Below are positions 1-6,712 of a stretch of 64,000 nt of DNA, piece after piece; the stretch's first letter is position 1; each line of letters begins with the position of its first letter. The notes beneath the pieces are model-generated. The model had not been told where the DNA came from and did not search any database. It was given only the letters and a program-made list of their open reading frames with translations. Origin of the DNA: a virus; IMG/VR virus record IMGVR_UViG_3300008262_000231, positions 13,248 to 77,247 of that record; one strand, written 5' to 3'. A program made the translations under genes and the position numbers.

Positions 1-2
1 CC

Positions 3-440
3 ATATTAAGAAATGTCGGGAGATACACAGACAAATTGAGAAATAATGCTGGGGGTTTCTATAATCATTTTTTATATTTTGATCAATTTACCCCAGAATT
101 AAATTCTCCCGAAGGGGAAATAAAAAAATCTATTCTTACCTCTTTTGTTTCTTTATCTAATCTAAAGAAAGAAATGTTAGAAGCTGGGCTTTCGCAGTTT
201 GGATCTGGGTGGGTTTGGCTGATATCGGATTCTTCTGGAAACCTTTATATAAAGACAACTCCAAATCAGGATAATCCCTTAATGGAAGAATCCTTTAATG
301 ATAGAATTTTATTGGGTATAGATGTTTGGGAACATGCTTATTACCTTAAACATAAAGCTGACAGAAAATCTTACCTTAAAGAGGTTTTTAAGGTTATAGA
401 TTGGAACAAAGTAAATTCTAGATTTTTATCTTTTAATTAG
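3..440 (+). CDS. Fe/Mn superoxide dismutase, 5'-truncated by window edge
   Basis: Converts superoxide to oxygen and hydrogen peroxide using Fe or Mn. The frame is open from base 3, so the gene starts outside the window. The visible part covers the end of the N-terminal helical domain (LRNNAGGFYNH) and the whole C-terminal domain: GSGWVWLI, a TPNQDNPLM segment and the signature DVWEHAYYLKHKADR, ending DWNKVNSRF. Three of the four metal ligands are present: His (codon 66-68), Asp (321-323) and His (333-335). The first ligand His would lie upstream. The gene converges on the 437-724 gene with a 4-base overlap. SOD is uncommon in phages; it could counter oxidative damage during infection. Which metal is used cannot be told from this fragment. 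Family assignment is firm. Confidence 0.93.
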   Translation: MLRNVGRYTDKLRNNAGGFYNHFLYFDQFTPELNSPEGEIKKSILTSFVSLSNLKKEMLEAGLSQFGSGWVWLISDSSGNLYIKTTPNQDNPLMEESFNDRILLGIDVWEHAYYLKHKADRKSYLKEVFKVIDWNKVNSRFLSFN

Positions 441-724
441 AAAGGTTTTCCCTGGCTAAACCCATAGAATACACCTGGGGTTAACGAAGATCCTGTAGCC
501 AAAAGTGTTAAATTGAAAACTGTAGGACTCGTTAAGTTTCCTAGAGAGATTGTTATTCTATTATTGTTTAGATCGTAATAGTCCAGAACCCTTGAATTTC
601 CTTGAGTGACCAATATAGTAGATATTGGAGCCATTATTGAAGAAGGACCAAAAGTAGCTCCCGTAGCTCCTGGAGCATAGTTAGTTGAAGGGTATAGAGG
701 AAATCCGTAGTTACCTTGTATCAT
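437..724 (-). CDS. small Gly/Thr-rich protein, possibly structural
   Basis: A 95-residue protein of unknown function. It has no charged core, is rich in G, T, S, P and N, and contains a GATGATFGPS stretch like the collagen-type turns seen in phage fibre proteins. The composition suggests an extended or beta-structured virion protein, but no family is recognised. A GATATATA motif lies 15 nt before the start codon, so it is probably expressed late as its own transcript, directly after the terminator of the gene upstream of it on the minus strand. There is no signal peptide or membrane segment. Confidence 0.7.
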   Translation of the reverse strand: MIQGNYGFPLYPSTNYAPGATGATFGPSSIMAPISTILVTQGNSRVLDYYDLNNNRITISLGNLTSPTVFNLTLLATGSSLTPGVFYGFSQGKPF

Positions 725-739
725 AATTCTTTTTTATTT

Positions 740-747
740 TATATATC
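740..747 (-). promoter_or_regulatory. putative late promoter motif GATATATA
   Basis: The minus-strand octamer GATATATA lies 15 nt before the 437-724 start codon. It directly follows the T-tract of the terminator at 748-773, so one transcript ends where the next begins. Confidence 0.65.
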
Positions 748-773
748 AAAAAAAACCCTGCTTTTGGCAGGGT
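748..773 (-). terminator. Rho-independent terminator after the 798-1202 gene
   Basis: A 7-bp perfect stem (ACCCTGC at 755-761 with GCAGGGT at 767-773) with a 5-nt loop is followed on the minus strand by an uninterrupted run of seven T. It ends the transcript covering 1224-1625 and 798-1202. Confidence 0.85.
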
Positions 774-797
774 CTATATAAATTAATTTTTTTTGGA

Positions 798-1202
798 TTA
801 TAGGAAACTACTAAATACGTTTCCTTTAGAAATATATCCAGAAAGATCTTCCAGAGGAACTTCTTTATCTTCTCCGGTCATTTTATAATCGCTATCCCAT
901 GTAGTAACATTGAAACTTAATGGAGAAATAGATTTATCTTTTTCTGTAATAATTCTAACAAATCCTCCGTTCCTAAGAGGCAAATGACACATGAAAAGCC
1001 CTGCATCTCCGATTTCTGCTGCATTTCCAGATTCTTCTGATTCGTTAGCTATTTCAATTAGACCCTGGATATCAGTATCTTCGAAGTCAATTGGACCTTT
1101 ATATCGATCAAAAGGCATCCATTGGAATACACCATCTTCCACTCTAACAGAAGATTCATTTAATCGGGATTCAAAATTCTCAAATAATTTTATATGTTTC
1201 AT
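798..1202 (-). CDS. protein with capsid-targeting-like N-terminal tag, function unknown
   Basis: A 134-residue protein. Its first 16 residues (MKHIKLFENFESRLNE) fit the tag shared by many proteins here, with a predicted cleavage after LNE and before SS. The rest is acidic and mixed alpha/beta, with no recognised domain, signal peptide or membrane segment. The neighbouring gene (1224-1625) starts with the same seven residues, MKHIKLF, and lies 21 nt upstream, so the two are probably co-transcribed from the GATATATA motif at 1649. By analogy with T4 internal proteins it may be a minor head cargo protein. The role of the mature part is unknown. Confidence 0.8.
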   Translation of the reverse strand: MKHIKLFENFESRLNESSVRVEDGVFQWMPFDRYKGPIDFEDTDIQGLIEIANESEESGNAAEIGDAGLFMCHLPLRNGGFVRIITEKDKSISPLSFNVTTWDSDYKMTGEDKEVPLEDLSGYISKGNVFSSFL

Positions 1203-1223
1203 TTTATTTAGTTAAGTTTATAT

Positions 1224-1625
1224 TTATAATATTGATTTTATTGCTGATTCTAAAGATTTTGCTTTTAGGTCCATAGTTACTGTACTTGAAAATCCCTTTG
1301 GAGTTTTATCCGATCCGTATTCCACTGCTCCTACGTATGCAATATTTTTCTTCGGATCTATATCCACTAAGAGTTTTCTGTATTTTACCCAAGCATTTAA
1401 GGAATCAGTAGAAGAGTATATGGAAGTTCTGTAATAATATGACCCAGAAGGACTATCCAATTGCCATGTACTTCCTCCGCCACCTAATTCTCCTTTTGTT
1501 TTATGTTGCCATTTAAAATCTTTTTTAACCAGGTTATATTTAGTTAAAATAGGATAAATGTCCTTCGGCAAAGAAGAAATAGTTTCAGCATCCTCGTAAG
1601 CTTCAAATAATTTTATGTGTTTCAT
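1224..1625 (-). CDS. protein with capsid-targeting-like N-terminal tag, function unknown
   Basis: A 133-residue protein starting MKHIKLFEAYEDAE, almost the same leader as the 798-1202 gene downstream. The leader is a less perfect tag: the likely cleavage Glu is in DAE instead of LNE. The body contains a GELGGGGSTW loop and several Tyr/Ser-rich strands, with no recognised family. It is the first gene of a two-gene minus-strand unit with a late-type promoter motif 23 nt before its start. The shared leader on different bodies argues that the leader is a transferable targeting element. Confidence 0.78.
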   Translation of the reverse strand: MKHIKLFEAYEDAETISSLPKDIYPILTKYNLVKKDFKWQHKTKGELGGGGSTWQLDSPSGSYYYRTSIYSSTDSLNAWVKYRKLLVDIDPKKNIAYVGAVEYGSDKTPKGFSSTVTMDLKAKSLESAIKSIL

Positions 1626-1648
1626 AGAATAATTCCCATTTAATGAAT

Positions 1649-1656
1649 TATATATC
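1649..1656 (-). promoter_or_regulatory. putative late promoter motif GATATATA
   Basis: GATATATA on the minus strand, 23 nt upstream of the ATG of 1224-1625; it probably drives the two-gene unit 1625 to 798. Confidence 0.65.
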
Positions 1657-1681
1657 TAACTTATTTATCTTTTTTTAGTAT

Positions 1682-2434
1682 TTAGGTAGAAACTATAGGA
1701 ATTAATACATCTTCTACAAATTTTTTCATATCCTCTACGGAAATGTTGTCTAAATTATCTATTTCCGAATGACATTTACCTAGCATATTAACGTCAAGGA
1801 ATCCATTTTCGTTTTCCAATAAAGATTCTTCCTGAGATAAAGGGAGAGGGTTAATGACGGTAGTATCTATACCCATCGAGATTAACGGAAGGCAATCGTT
1901 TCCTGGGGTTCTCATAGAAGGAGGGTTAAATATGGATTTTATTCTTTCGAAAAGAACACCAGGATAATTTCCTATAAAGAAATTAGTACCCCCTTTTCCG
2001 GTAAGCTCTAAATTTAAAACCCATTCTATTTCCCCAAATTTACCTTCTAGAATCTGTTCTCCTAATCTTCTAGCTCCTATGAATCCAACCTCTTCCCCTT
2101 CCGTGATAACTACATTCACCTCAGGAAATATTGATTTTAAATATATTGCGTTTATAACAGATGCAGAATTATCATTAGCATTATCTGAATTAGGATTTAC
2201 TATGTCATGATGTGCTATGACCATTCTTTTGCTATCCCCTCTTAATATAATATTGAATCCCTTACAATTGAATTTTTCTATTAGAAATTCGTCTATCTCA
2301 TATGGAATTTCATTTTCTTCTAAAAGGCCTATGATAAATTTTATTCTGGGAGTCATCTCATTACCATTCATATATGCAGGACCTTTATTTCTAGCCTTGC
2401 AAAAATCTGATATGGAATTTAGAATATCTCTCAT
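1682..2434 (-). CDS. M28-family zinc metallopeptidase (aminopeptidase-like)
   Basis: A 250-residue predicted two-zinc exopeptidase. M28 signatures occur in order: MVIAHHDIV (His75/His76, Asp77), a SDNANDNSA segment holding the bridging Asp (residues 83-91), TEGEEVGFIGARRL with the catalytic and ligand Glu pair (E114/E115), NLELTGKGG, NDCLPLISMGI (Asp180) and CHSEIDNLDN with the final His (H222). There is no signal peptide and no tag, so it probably acts in the infected cell's cytoplasm. No GATATATA motif precedes it. A TATATTTG box resembling the Bacteroidota -7 element sits 5 nt before the ATG, suggesting early expression by host polymerase. Possible roles are peptide recycling or processing of a specific substrate, which the sequence does not settle. 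Confidence 0.88.
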   Translation of the reverse strand: MRDILNSISDFCKARNKGPAYMNGNEMTPRIKFIIGLLEENEIPYEIDEFLIEKFNCKGFNIILRGDSKRMVIAHHDIVNPNSDNANDNSASVINAIYLKSIFPEVNVVITEGEEVGFIGARRLGEQILEGKFGEIEWVLNLELTGKGGTNFFIGNYPGVLFERIKSIFNPPSMRTPGNDCLPLISMGIDTTVINPLPLSQEESLLENENGFLDVNMLGKCHSEIDNLDNISVEDMKKFVEDVLIPIVST

Positions 2435-2439
2435 TTAAT

Positions 2440-2447
2440 CAAATATA
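2440..2447 (-). promoter_or_regulatory. possible host-type (Bacteroidota) -7 promoter box
   Basis: TATATTTG on the minus strand matches TAnnTTTG exactly, 5 nt before the M28 peptidase start. No clear -33 TTTG is seen, so this is tentative. The mRNA would be almost leaderless. Confidence 0.35.
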
Positions 2448-2482
2448 AGAAAAACCTCGTCTTAAAAAAATATTAAATTTTT

Positions 2483-2490
2483 GATATATA
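2483..2490 (+). promoter_or_regulatory. putative late promoter motif GATATATA
   Basis: GATATATA lies 22 nt before the ATG at 2513, at the head of the plus-strand run 2513-4219. Confidence 0.6.
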
Positions 2491-2512
2491 CTTTAACTAA
2501 TTATAAATAACC

Positions 2513-2788
2513 ATGAAAGATTTTTTTATCAAAATGTTATCTTCGGACGGAAAAATTTCGTCTAAGAGATTTTCAGCCTTTTTCACTCTAGTGAATATAA
2601 TAATACTTACTTACATTGCTACTTTTTTATCTAAAGAACACCAAACCCCAGAATTTATGTTTGATGCTTTAGCTCTTATTGCAGGAGGAGGATTAGGACT
2701 AACTGTAATAGAAAAAATATTTAGCAAAAAAGAAGATACTAAAAAACAAAATCAAGAGGAAACCCCAGATGAAGAACCAATCCAATAA
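2513..2788 (+). CDS. holin-like small membrane protein
   Basis: A 91-residue protein with two predicted membrane helices (about residues 22-42, FSAFFTLVNIIILTYIATFL, and 47-68 around ALIAGGGLGLTVIEKIF) and a charged, Glu/Lys-rich C-terminal tail. This layout and the N-terminal SSDGKISSKR motif are typical of small phage holin-like proteins that permeabilise the inner membrane. Its start is set by the GATATATA motif 22 nt upstream. Its end overlaps the next gene by 20 nt, implying translational coupling. A second holin-type protein of another family lies at 17146-17313. Whether this one is a holin, an antiholin or a different membrane protein cannot be decided here. Confidence 0.72.
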   Translation: MKDFFIKMLSSDGKISSKRFSAFFTLVNIIILTYIATFLSKEHQTPEFMFDALALIAGGGLGLTVIEKIFSKKEDTKKQNQEETPDEEPIQ

Positions 2789-3023
2789 GATTCTAAAATT
2801 AGACGAGTATATGATGCAAGAAGGATCTTGCATGAGCGAAAAAGCAAAAGCTCTATTAAGAGAAGCCTGCGAGGCTTGTTTAATTAAAGAAGCAGAGGAA
2901 TACGAAAACGATCCCCACGAATCTCATACTTATGAAGGGTATATGAATGAATGTGCTTCTTATCTTAGAGAAATGATGGGGAATAAGGGATACTCTTCTT
3001 TACATAAGTACTATAAGAGATAA
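2769..3023 (+). CDS. small acidic protein with tag-like N-terminus
   Basis: An 84-residue protein beginning MKNQSNKILKLDEYMMQE followed by GSC. This resembles the shared tag (basic start, KLDEYM, then MQE before G), although the hydrophobic position is Met. The remainder is helical and acidic with several Cys residues (CMSEK, ACEACL, NECASYL). No family is recognised. The gene overlaps the holin-like gene by 20 nt and lies 8 nt before the metalloprotease gene, forming a three-gene unit. Confidence 0.72.
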   Translation: MKNQSNKILKLDEYMMQEGSCMSEKAKALLREACEACLIKEAEEYENDPHESHTYEGYMNECASYLREMMGNKGYSSLHKYYKR

Positions 3024-3031
3024 AATTTTCT

Positions 3032-4219
3032 ATGAAAAATTTAAAGTATTTCAAATTTTTCGAAAAAGAGATTTATCTTAAAGAATCTATAGAAATAAAA
3101 AATATCCTGGATAATTCTTTTTCCGTAAAAGATTACAAATCTAAATCTTGCGATGTAAAGTATACCGAGCCAGGAGCTAAAACCTATTGGAATGTAAATG
3201 ACCCAGATGAATTTTCCAAAAAACTACAGATAGACCAAAAAATAGATTTAGTAAAAAAAAGAATAGATCCTATTTTTAAAAGAACGAAAGAATATTATAT
3301 TAAATATACCGCAAGCCCTTATTTTACAGAAAAAATAGGGGAAAAATCAAAAAAACAAGGTAGAAAATGGGGTCCAGCTAATAAAGTTTCTTTAGATAAA
3401 TTTATAAATTCTATCTATTATCTTACTTGTCCCCCTAATGATGCCTCCTCGGTTCCAGATGGAGTTTTAGGATGGGTATCCCCGATAGTATGGGACAAAA
3501 AAACAGGAAAAGATATACCTGCTTATAATATTATAAATATAAACATATACGAATTAACAAATAATTTCTCTGAAAAAGAAATGTCGGATACATTAGTCCA
3601 TGAAATGAGACATTGTATAGATTTTTATTTCACTAACCAGGGGTTAGATATAGTTCCGGGGGTTGATGATTATTCTGTATTGCTTGAACTGATAAGAAGT
3701 GTATACAATAGAAATTTAACCCCGCAGGAGAATAAATTTTTATCTAATTACTATGGAGGTGCGAGAAATTTCCAAAAAGAAAAATACCTTTCCGACGAAT
3801 TAGAAAATTCTGCAAGATATCAAGGATTAAAATTCCTTATGGGGGTTGACGATTTCGGAACTTTTGAAAATTTTATTTCCCTTTTGAAGAAAAATTTGAC
3901 GGCAGAGCAAAAAATGTGGGATAAAAAAACTTTAACCTGGGAAAAAGTAAAAGATCTTAAATTAGAGTTTACCGAAGACGAAAAATTAAAATTCCCAATA
4001 GATCCTGTAGATAAGGTATTTTGGTACTATAATAAAAAAGAAATTGAAAAAGCTTTTAAAGGAGGTGATTTTTTATTTGCCCATCTTATTAGTAACTTCC
4101 AAGAAAAAAATACAAATCAGAATGAGGCTATAATAAATCTAAAGAAATTATATAATCACTCTTTAGAATTTGCTAAAAATGATTCCGGTAAAAACGGAAA
4201 AGATGAACAAATCGCTTAA
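3032..4219 (+). CDS. tagged HExxH zinc metalloprotease-like protein
   Basis: A 395-residue protein. The N-terminus MKNLKYFKFFEKEIYLKE followed by SIE fits the capsid-targeting-like tag. The zincin signature is TLVHEMRHCIDFYF: His190-Glu191-x-x-His194, with a downstream acidic segment YLSDELENSARYQG (about residues 252-265) that could give the third zinc ligand (Glu256 or Glu258). There is no signal peptide. It is the last gene of the 2513-4219 unit. A protease carried in the head and injected could process host or phage proteins at the start of infection, or cut peptide links in the envelope. Both are inferences. The substrate is unknown, and only the motif supports the peptidase call. Confidence 0.75.
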   Translation: MKNLKYFKFFEKEIYLKESIEIKNILDNSFSVKDYKSKSCDVKYTEPGAKTYWNVNDPDEFSKKLQIDQKIDLVKKRIDPIFKRTKEYYIKYTASPYFTEKIGEKSKKQGRKWGPANKVSLDKFINSIYYLTCPPNDASSVPDGVLGWVSPIVWDKKTGKDIPAYNIININIYELTNNFSEKEMSDTLVHEMRHCIDFYFTNQGLDIVPGVDDYSVLLELIRSVYNRNLTPQENKFLSNYYGGARNFQKEKYLSDELENSARYQGLKFLMGVDDFGTFENFISLLKKNLTAEQKMWDKKTLTWEKVKDLKLEFTEDEKLKFPIDPVDKVFWYYNKKEIEKAFKGGDFLFAHLISNFQEKNTNQNEAIINLKKLYNHSLEFAKNDSGKNGKDEQIA

Positions 4220-4241
4220 AAGGGTAGATTTCTCTACCCTT
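4220..4241. terminator. hairpin between convergent genes
   Basis: A perfect 9-bp stem, AAGGGTAGA (4220-4228) with TCTACCCTT (4233-4241), and a 4-nt loop lies between the convergent ends of 3032-4219 and 4234-4380. The right arm includes the stop codon of the minus gene. The T-tract is short on both strands, so termination may be weak. Confidence 0.5.
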
Positions 4242-4380
4242 GTCCTGAATACAATTTTTTGTAATTTTTAGATCCTTTAAGCTTAGAGTATTTAGTCTTA
4301 GCATGAATGCCAGGTCTTTTTCTCTTTGATCTTTTTACGAACTGTCTTACAGTATTCGTTGATGTTTTTTTAGCTGCCAT
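4234..4380 (-). CDS. small basic conserved phage protein
   Basis: A 48-residue, very basic protein (MAAKKTSTNTVRQF..., ending SKNYKKLYSGQG). The pattern RKRPGIHAKTKYSKLKGSKNYKK...GQG resembles short Lys/Arg-rich proteins that recur in myoviruses of marine and environmental bacteria; this is from memory of the family, and the function is not known. The ATG at 4378-4380 has a GATATATA motif 25 nt upstream. The composition suggests nucleic-acid binding. It is independent of the RNA ligase gene upstream, which ends about 50 nt before its start. Confidence 0.8.
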   Translation of the reverse strand: MAAKKTSTNTVRQFVKRSKRKRPGIHAKTKYSKLKGSKNYKKLYSGQG

Positions 4381-4405
4381 TTTTCTTTCTTTTATAATTC
4401 AAAAT

Positions 4406-4413
4406 TATATATC
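4406..4413 (-). promoter_or_regulatory. putative late promoter motif GATATATA
   Basis: GATATATA on the minus strand, 25 nt before the start of the 48-residue basic protein. It supports that short gene being real. Confidence 0.65.
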
Positions 4414-4431
4414 AAAAGAAAAATGAAAATT

Positions 4432-5472
4432 TTAGATTTCTTCTTTGAAAGGTTTTGACCATTTAGGTCTTATTAATTTCCATATAATTTGATCCGGGGT
4501 TCTTTCGTCTAAGAGGTTAAAAAGAATCCCGGGGTTTTTCTCTTTTTTTATTTCTTCTGCGTATATTCTTCTTTCCGAATTTCCCAATTTCTTTTTAATT
4601 AAATAAATTCTTTCCTCGGATTCTTCTAGAACATCCTGGAATTTCTCTCTTAGATCATTTTCTGTTTTCTTAACCCAGCCATAAAATTCATCGGGTACTT
4701 TATCCAATATCTCATCTAGAGGTAAATTGTCTTTTAGTTTTTCCCATATATCCACATTAGATACATTAGTTATTATCTTATGTAATCTACAGTATTCTTC
4801 AAATTTAACTTTTACCCTATATCCATTAGAAAACCTTAGAACATACCCTTCTCTGGAAGGATCATTTTCTTTTACCAGATCCGATATAGATTTTTTATTT
4901 GTCCACTTTTTTACCAATTCAAAACCTATACCCTTTATGGATTTTTCCAATTCAGAATAAAGAATCTCTTTAGAAGATTTTGTCTCTATTGCTCCTAGGA
5001 GAACCAATCTCTCATCTTTCCCGTAATCTATAACTATCCGATTTTCCGGGTATATCACTTCAAATAGGTATGTAATTCCTTCTTCTAATGTAAAATAATT
5101 GGATTCTTTTAGTATTTCCCATCCTACTTTGGACTGATCCGATGTAAAAGATCCTCTAGAAGCAAACACTGGATTTCCGTTATACCAAAAGAATATGCCT
5201 AAAGATCCATCCATTTTTTCGAATGCTTCAAAAGGTAAATCCGGAATCTTTTCCTCTACCTCAGAAAAATTAAAGAATTTTTTAAATGGTCTTGCAACTA
5301 CTTCCCCTTTGGAATTTAAAACTAATCCTCTACAGGAAAGAGTTTCTTCGGTCCAATTTTTTTCGTATTGTGTTTTCTGAGAATAGTTATAGATTGTAAG
5401 ATCCAGAGATGGATGAACCTGAGATATCAGCCATCCTTCTTCTACTAATCCATCTAATTTATCTTTGTTCAT
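4432..5472 (-). CDS. T4 Rnl1-type RNA ligase
   Basis: A 346-residue ATP-dependent RNA ligase that joins 5'-phosphate and 3'-hydroxyl RNA ends. Nucleotidyltransferase motifs are in order: CRGLVLN (Arg48), motif I EKMDGSLG with the AMP-accepting Lys86, motif III-like YLFEVIYPENRIVIDY (about 135-150), motif IV EGYVLRF (208-214) and motif V RVKVKF (Lys221, Lys223). The length is close to T4 Rnl1. In T4 the enzyme repairs host-cleaved tRNA; a similar anti-restriction role is plausible but not shown here. It overlaps the upstream gene by 14 nt. The pair lacks the GATATATA motif and has a host-type -7 box instead, consistent with early expression. Confidence 0.92.
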   Translation of the reverse strand: MNKDKLDGLVEEGWLISQVHPSLDLTIYNYSQKTQYEKNWTEETLSCRGLVLNSKGEVVARPFKKFFNFSEVEEKIPDLPFEAFEKMDGSLGIFFWYNGNPVFASRGSFTSDQSKVGWEILKESNYFTLEEGITYLFEVIYPENRIVIDYGKDERLVLLGAIETKSSKEILYSELEKSIKGIGFELVKKWTNKKSISDLVKENDPSREGYVLRFSNGYRVKVKFEEYCRLHKIITNVSNVDIWEKLKDNLPLDEILDKVPDEFYGWVKKTENDLREKFQDVLEESEERIYLIKKKLGNSERRIYAEEIKKEKNPGILFNLLDERTPDQIIWKLIRPKWSKPFKEEI

Positions 5473-5917
5473 TTCTCTTTTTTGCCGAATTTAATTTGTA
5501 TATTTCGTATAGATCCATTTCATCTCCATCACACTGTGAAATTGATTCATCCCACACATCATAGTCAAAAGCTTCGATAAGTCCCCGTTTTAGGAGTGAT
5601 ATTCTCTTCTGTTCGTATTCTACGTGGGATTCTCTTAATTTTTCTATTCTTTTATGGTATACTTTCCATCTAGGTCTTGACCATTCTTCCACCGAATCAT
5701 TTCCCAGATAAGGTTTTTCTTTTCTGTAAGATTCCACCTCTTTATCAAATAGCCTAAATTCCTCATTAGACATTTCCCAGTAAGGACTCGGTCTAAAATC
5801 TCCATTCTGTATTTGGTGCCAAACAAGAGGATACCCAGATCCCTTTGGAGCTTTTGTTAAAGGAGTATTTACCCTAACTCCCCTTTTCCACCAATTAAAA
5901 ACGTCAAATTTCCCCAT
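5459..5917 (-). CDS. hypothetical protein, coupled to RNA ligase
   Basis: A 152-residue, Trp-rich and charged protein (MGKFDVFNWWKRG..., with YWEM, EEWSRPRWKVYHKR). The family is not recognised. The ATG at 5915-5917 is preferred over an upstream TTG because it follows a TATATTTG box by 6 nt. Its 3' end overlaps the RNA ligase gene by 14 nt, so the two are probably translated from one early mRNA and could be functionally linked. The second half looks helical (KRIEKLRESHVEYEQKR). There is no membrane segment or signal peptide. Confidence 0.75.
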   Translation of the reverse strand: MGKFDVFNWWKRGVRVNTPLTKAPKGSGYPLVWHQIQNGDFRPSPYWEMSNEEFRLFDKEVESYRKEKPYLGNDSVEEWSRPRWKVYHKRIEKLRESHVEYEQKRISLLKRGLIEAFDYDVWDESISQCDGDEMDLYEIYKLNSAKKRNEQR

Positions 5918-5923
5918 ACGGTA

Positions 5924-5931
5924 CAAATATA
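5924..5931 (-). promoter_or_regulatory. possible host-type -7 promoter box
   Basis: TATATTTG on the minus strand, identical to the box before the M28 peptidase, 6 nt before the ATG at 5917. It would drive the 5459-5917 plus RNA ligase pair. No convincing -33 element is seen. Confidence 0.35.
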
Positions 5932-5954
5932 AGGATTAAATAAGAAAATAAAAA

Positions 5955-6377
5955 TTATTTTATGGGACCTCCGGTAACCCATGCATCGCAGGTTCTTTTA
6001 GCAGCACATTTGAATTTTAGAAATCTACAATATCCTAGATCCCCAGCTTCCACAACATCCATAGGATCTTCTGAACCCTCGTCATCTCCTATTCCTTTTG
6101 CTATACAATTTAAAGTCTTTTTAGATATATCGAAAGCTGCACAGTTTCCACAAAGAGCATTTTTAGCTTCTTTAACGGTATCTAATTTCCATTCTTCGGC
6201 TTTTTCATCCCAGAACTTTTTATTCGGTTGACTTGGATCTAATGGTCCATATCCGAATTCATCTATGGCTTTTTGTCTATTTTTTAGGTTTAGCTTTATA
6301 TCCTGGGTAGCAGGGGGACAAGATTTAGCTTCGTTTATGATTTCTATGTAATCGTTAAATCCCTGTATTTTTTTCAT
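5955..6377 (-). CDS. tagged cysteine-rich protein, possible metal or Fe-S binder
   Basis: A 140-residue protein with tag MKKIQGFNDYIEIINE, then AKS: a textbook (I)NE site before A. Seven cysteines are present (C20, C76, C79, C91, C117, C124, C130). The last six form a compact C-terminal cluster: ALCGNCAAFD, NCIAKG, GYCRFLKFKCAAKRTCDAWVTGGP. The spacing recalls small metal- or iron-sulfur-binding proteins such as HiPIP-like phage proteins, but cofactor type is inference. It overlaps the upstream 6355-6681 gene by 23 nt. If it is head cargo, it would be a metal-binding protein packaged with DNA. Confidence 0.78.
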   Translation of the reverse strand: MKKIQGFNDYIEIINEAKSCPPATQDIKLNLKNRQKAIDEFGYGPLDPSQPNKKFWDEKAEEWKLDTVKEAKNALCGNCAAFDISKKTLNCIAKGIGDDEGSEDPMDVVEAGDLGYCRFLKFKCAAKRTCDAWVTGGPIK

Positions 6378-6681
6378 TTTGTATTTTCTTTATTCTTATT
6401 TTTACTTGTTTTTCTATTTCTAATATGTAGGAAAGATCTTCTTCTATCTTAGTTTCTATTACCCATCCTAGAACTGGAAGAATTCTAGATATATTGGTTT
6501 TCATAACTAGTGATAAATGATTCCCCTCCGATATCTTATAGTATTTAAATCCTTTTATTTTCGTTATCTCGGAAAAAAATTTATCCAATTGATCTATGAA
6601 TCTCGTATCTTCTATAACAAGACCAGGAAAACCTTCTTCTAAAAAAGAAGAGTATTTGGTGTTAAATTCTTCTCTTTGCAC
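6355..6681 (-). CDS. conserved phage protein of unknown function
   Basis: A 108-residue protein starting with GTG; no in-frame ATG exists before residue 60, so GTG is needed. The N-terminus MQREEFNTKYSSFLEEGFPG looks like the small T4-like phage family with the pattern EEFNxKYxxFLEEGxxGL, whose function I do not know. It contains FLEEG, which loosely resembles a tag cleavage site, but the basic/aromatic start is not typical. It overlaps the cysteine-rich protein gene by 23 nt. A GATAAATA variant lies only a few bases before the GTG. Confidence 0.72.
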   Translation of the reverse strand: MQREEFNTKYSSFLEEGFPGLVIEDTRFIDQLDKFFSEITKIKGFKYYKISEGNHLSLVMKTNISRILPVLGWVIETKIEEDLSYILEIEKQVKIRIKKIQNEKNTGI

Positions 6682-6700
6682 AAACTATTTATCTTTTTTA

Positions 6701-6708
6701 GATATATA
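6701..6708 (+). promoter_or_regulatory. putative late promoter motif GATATATA
   Basis: GATATATA on the plus strand, only 4 nt before the GTG at 6713. If it is a -10 element, the mRNA would be essentially leaderless. Confidence 0.55.
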
Positions 6709-6712
6709 AAAT

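Noticed and set aside
2502-2509. TATAAATA, the exact T4 late promoter octamer, before 2513
   Set aside because: It lies only 3 nt before the ATG and is not repeated at other genes; GATATATA at 2483 is the consistent element.
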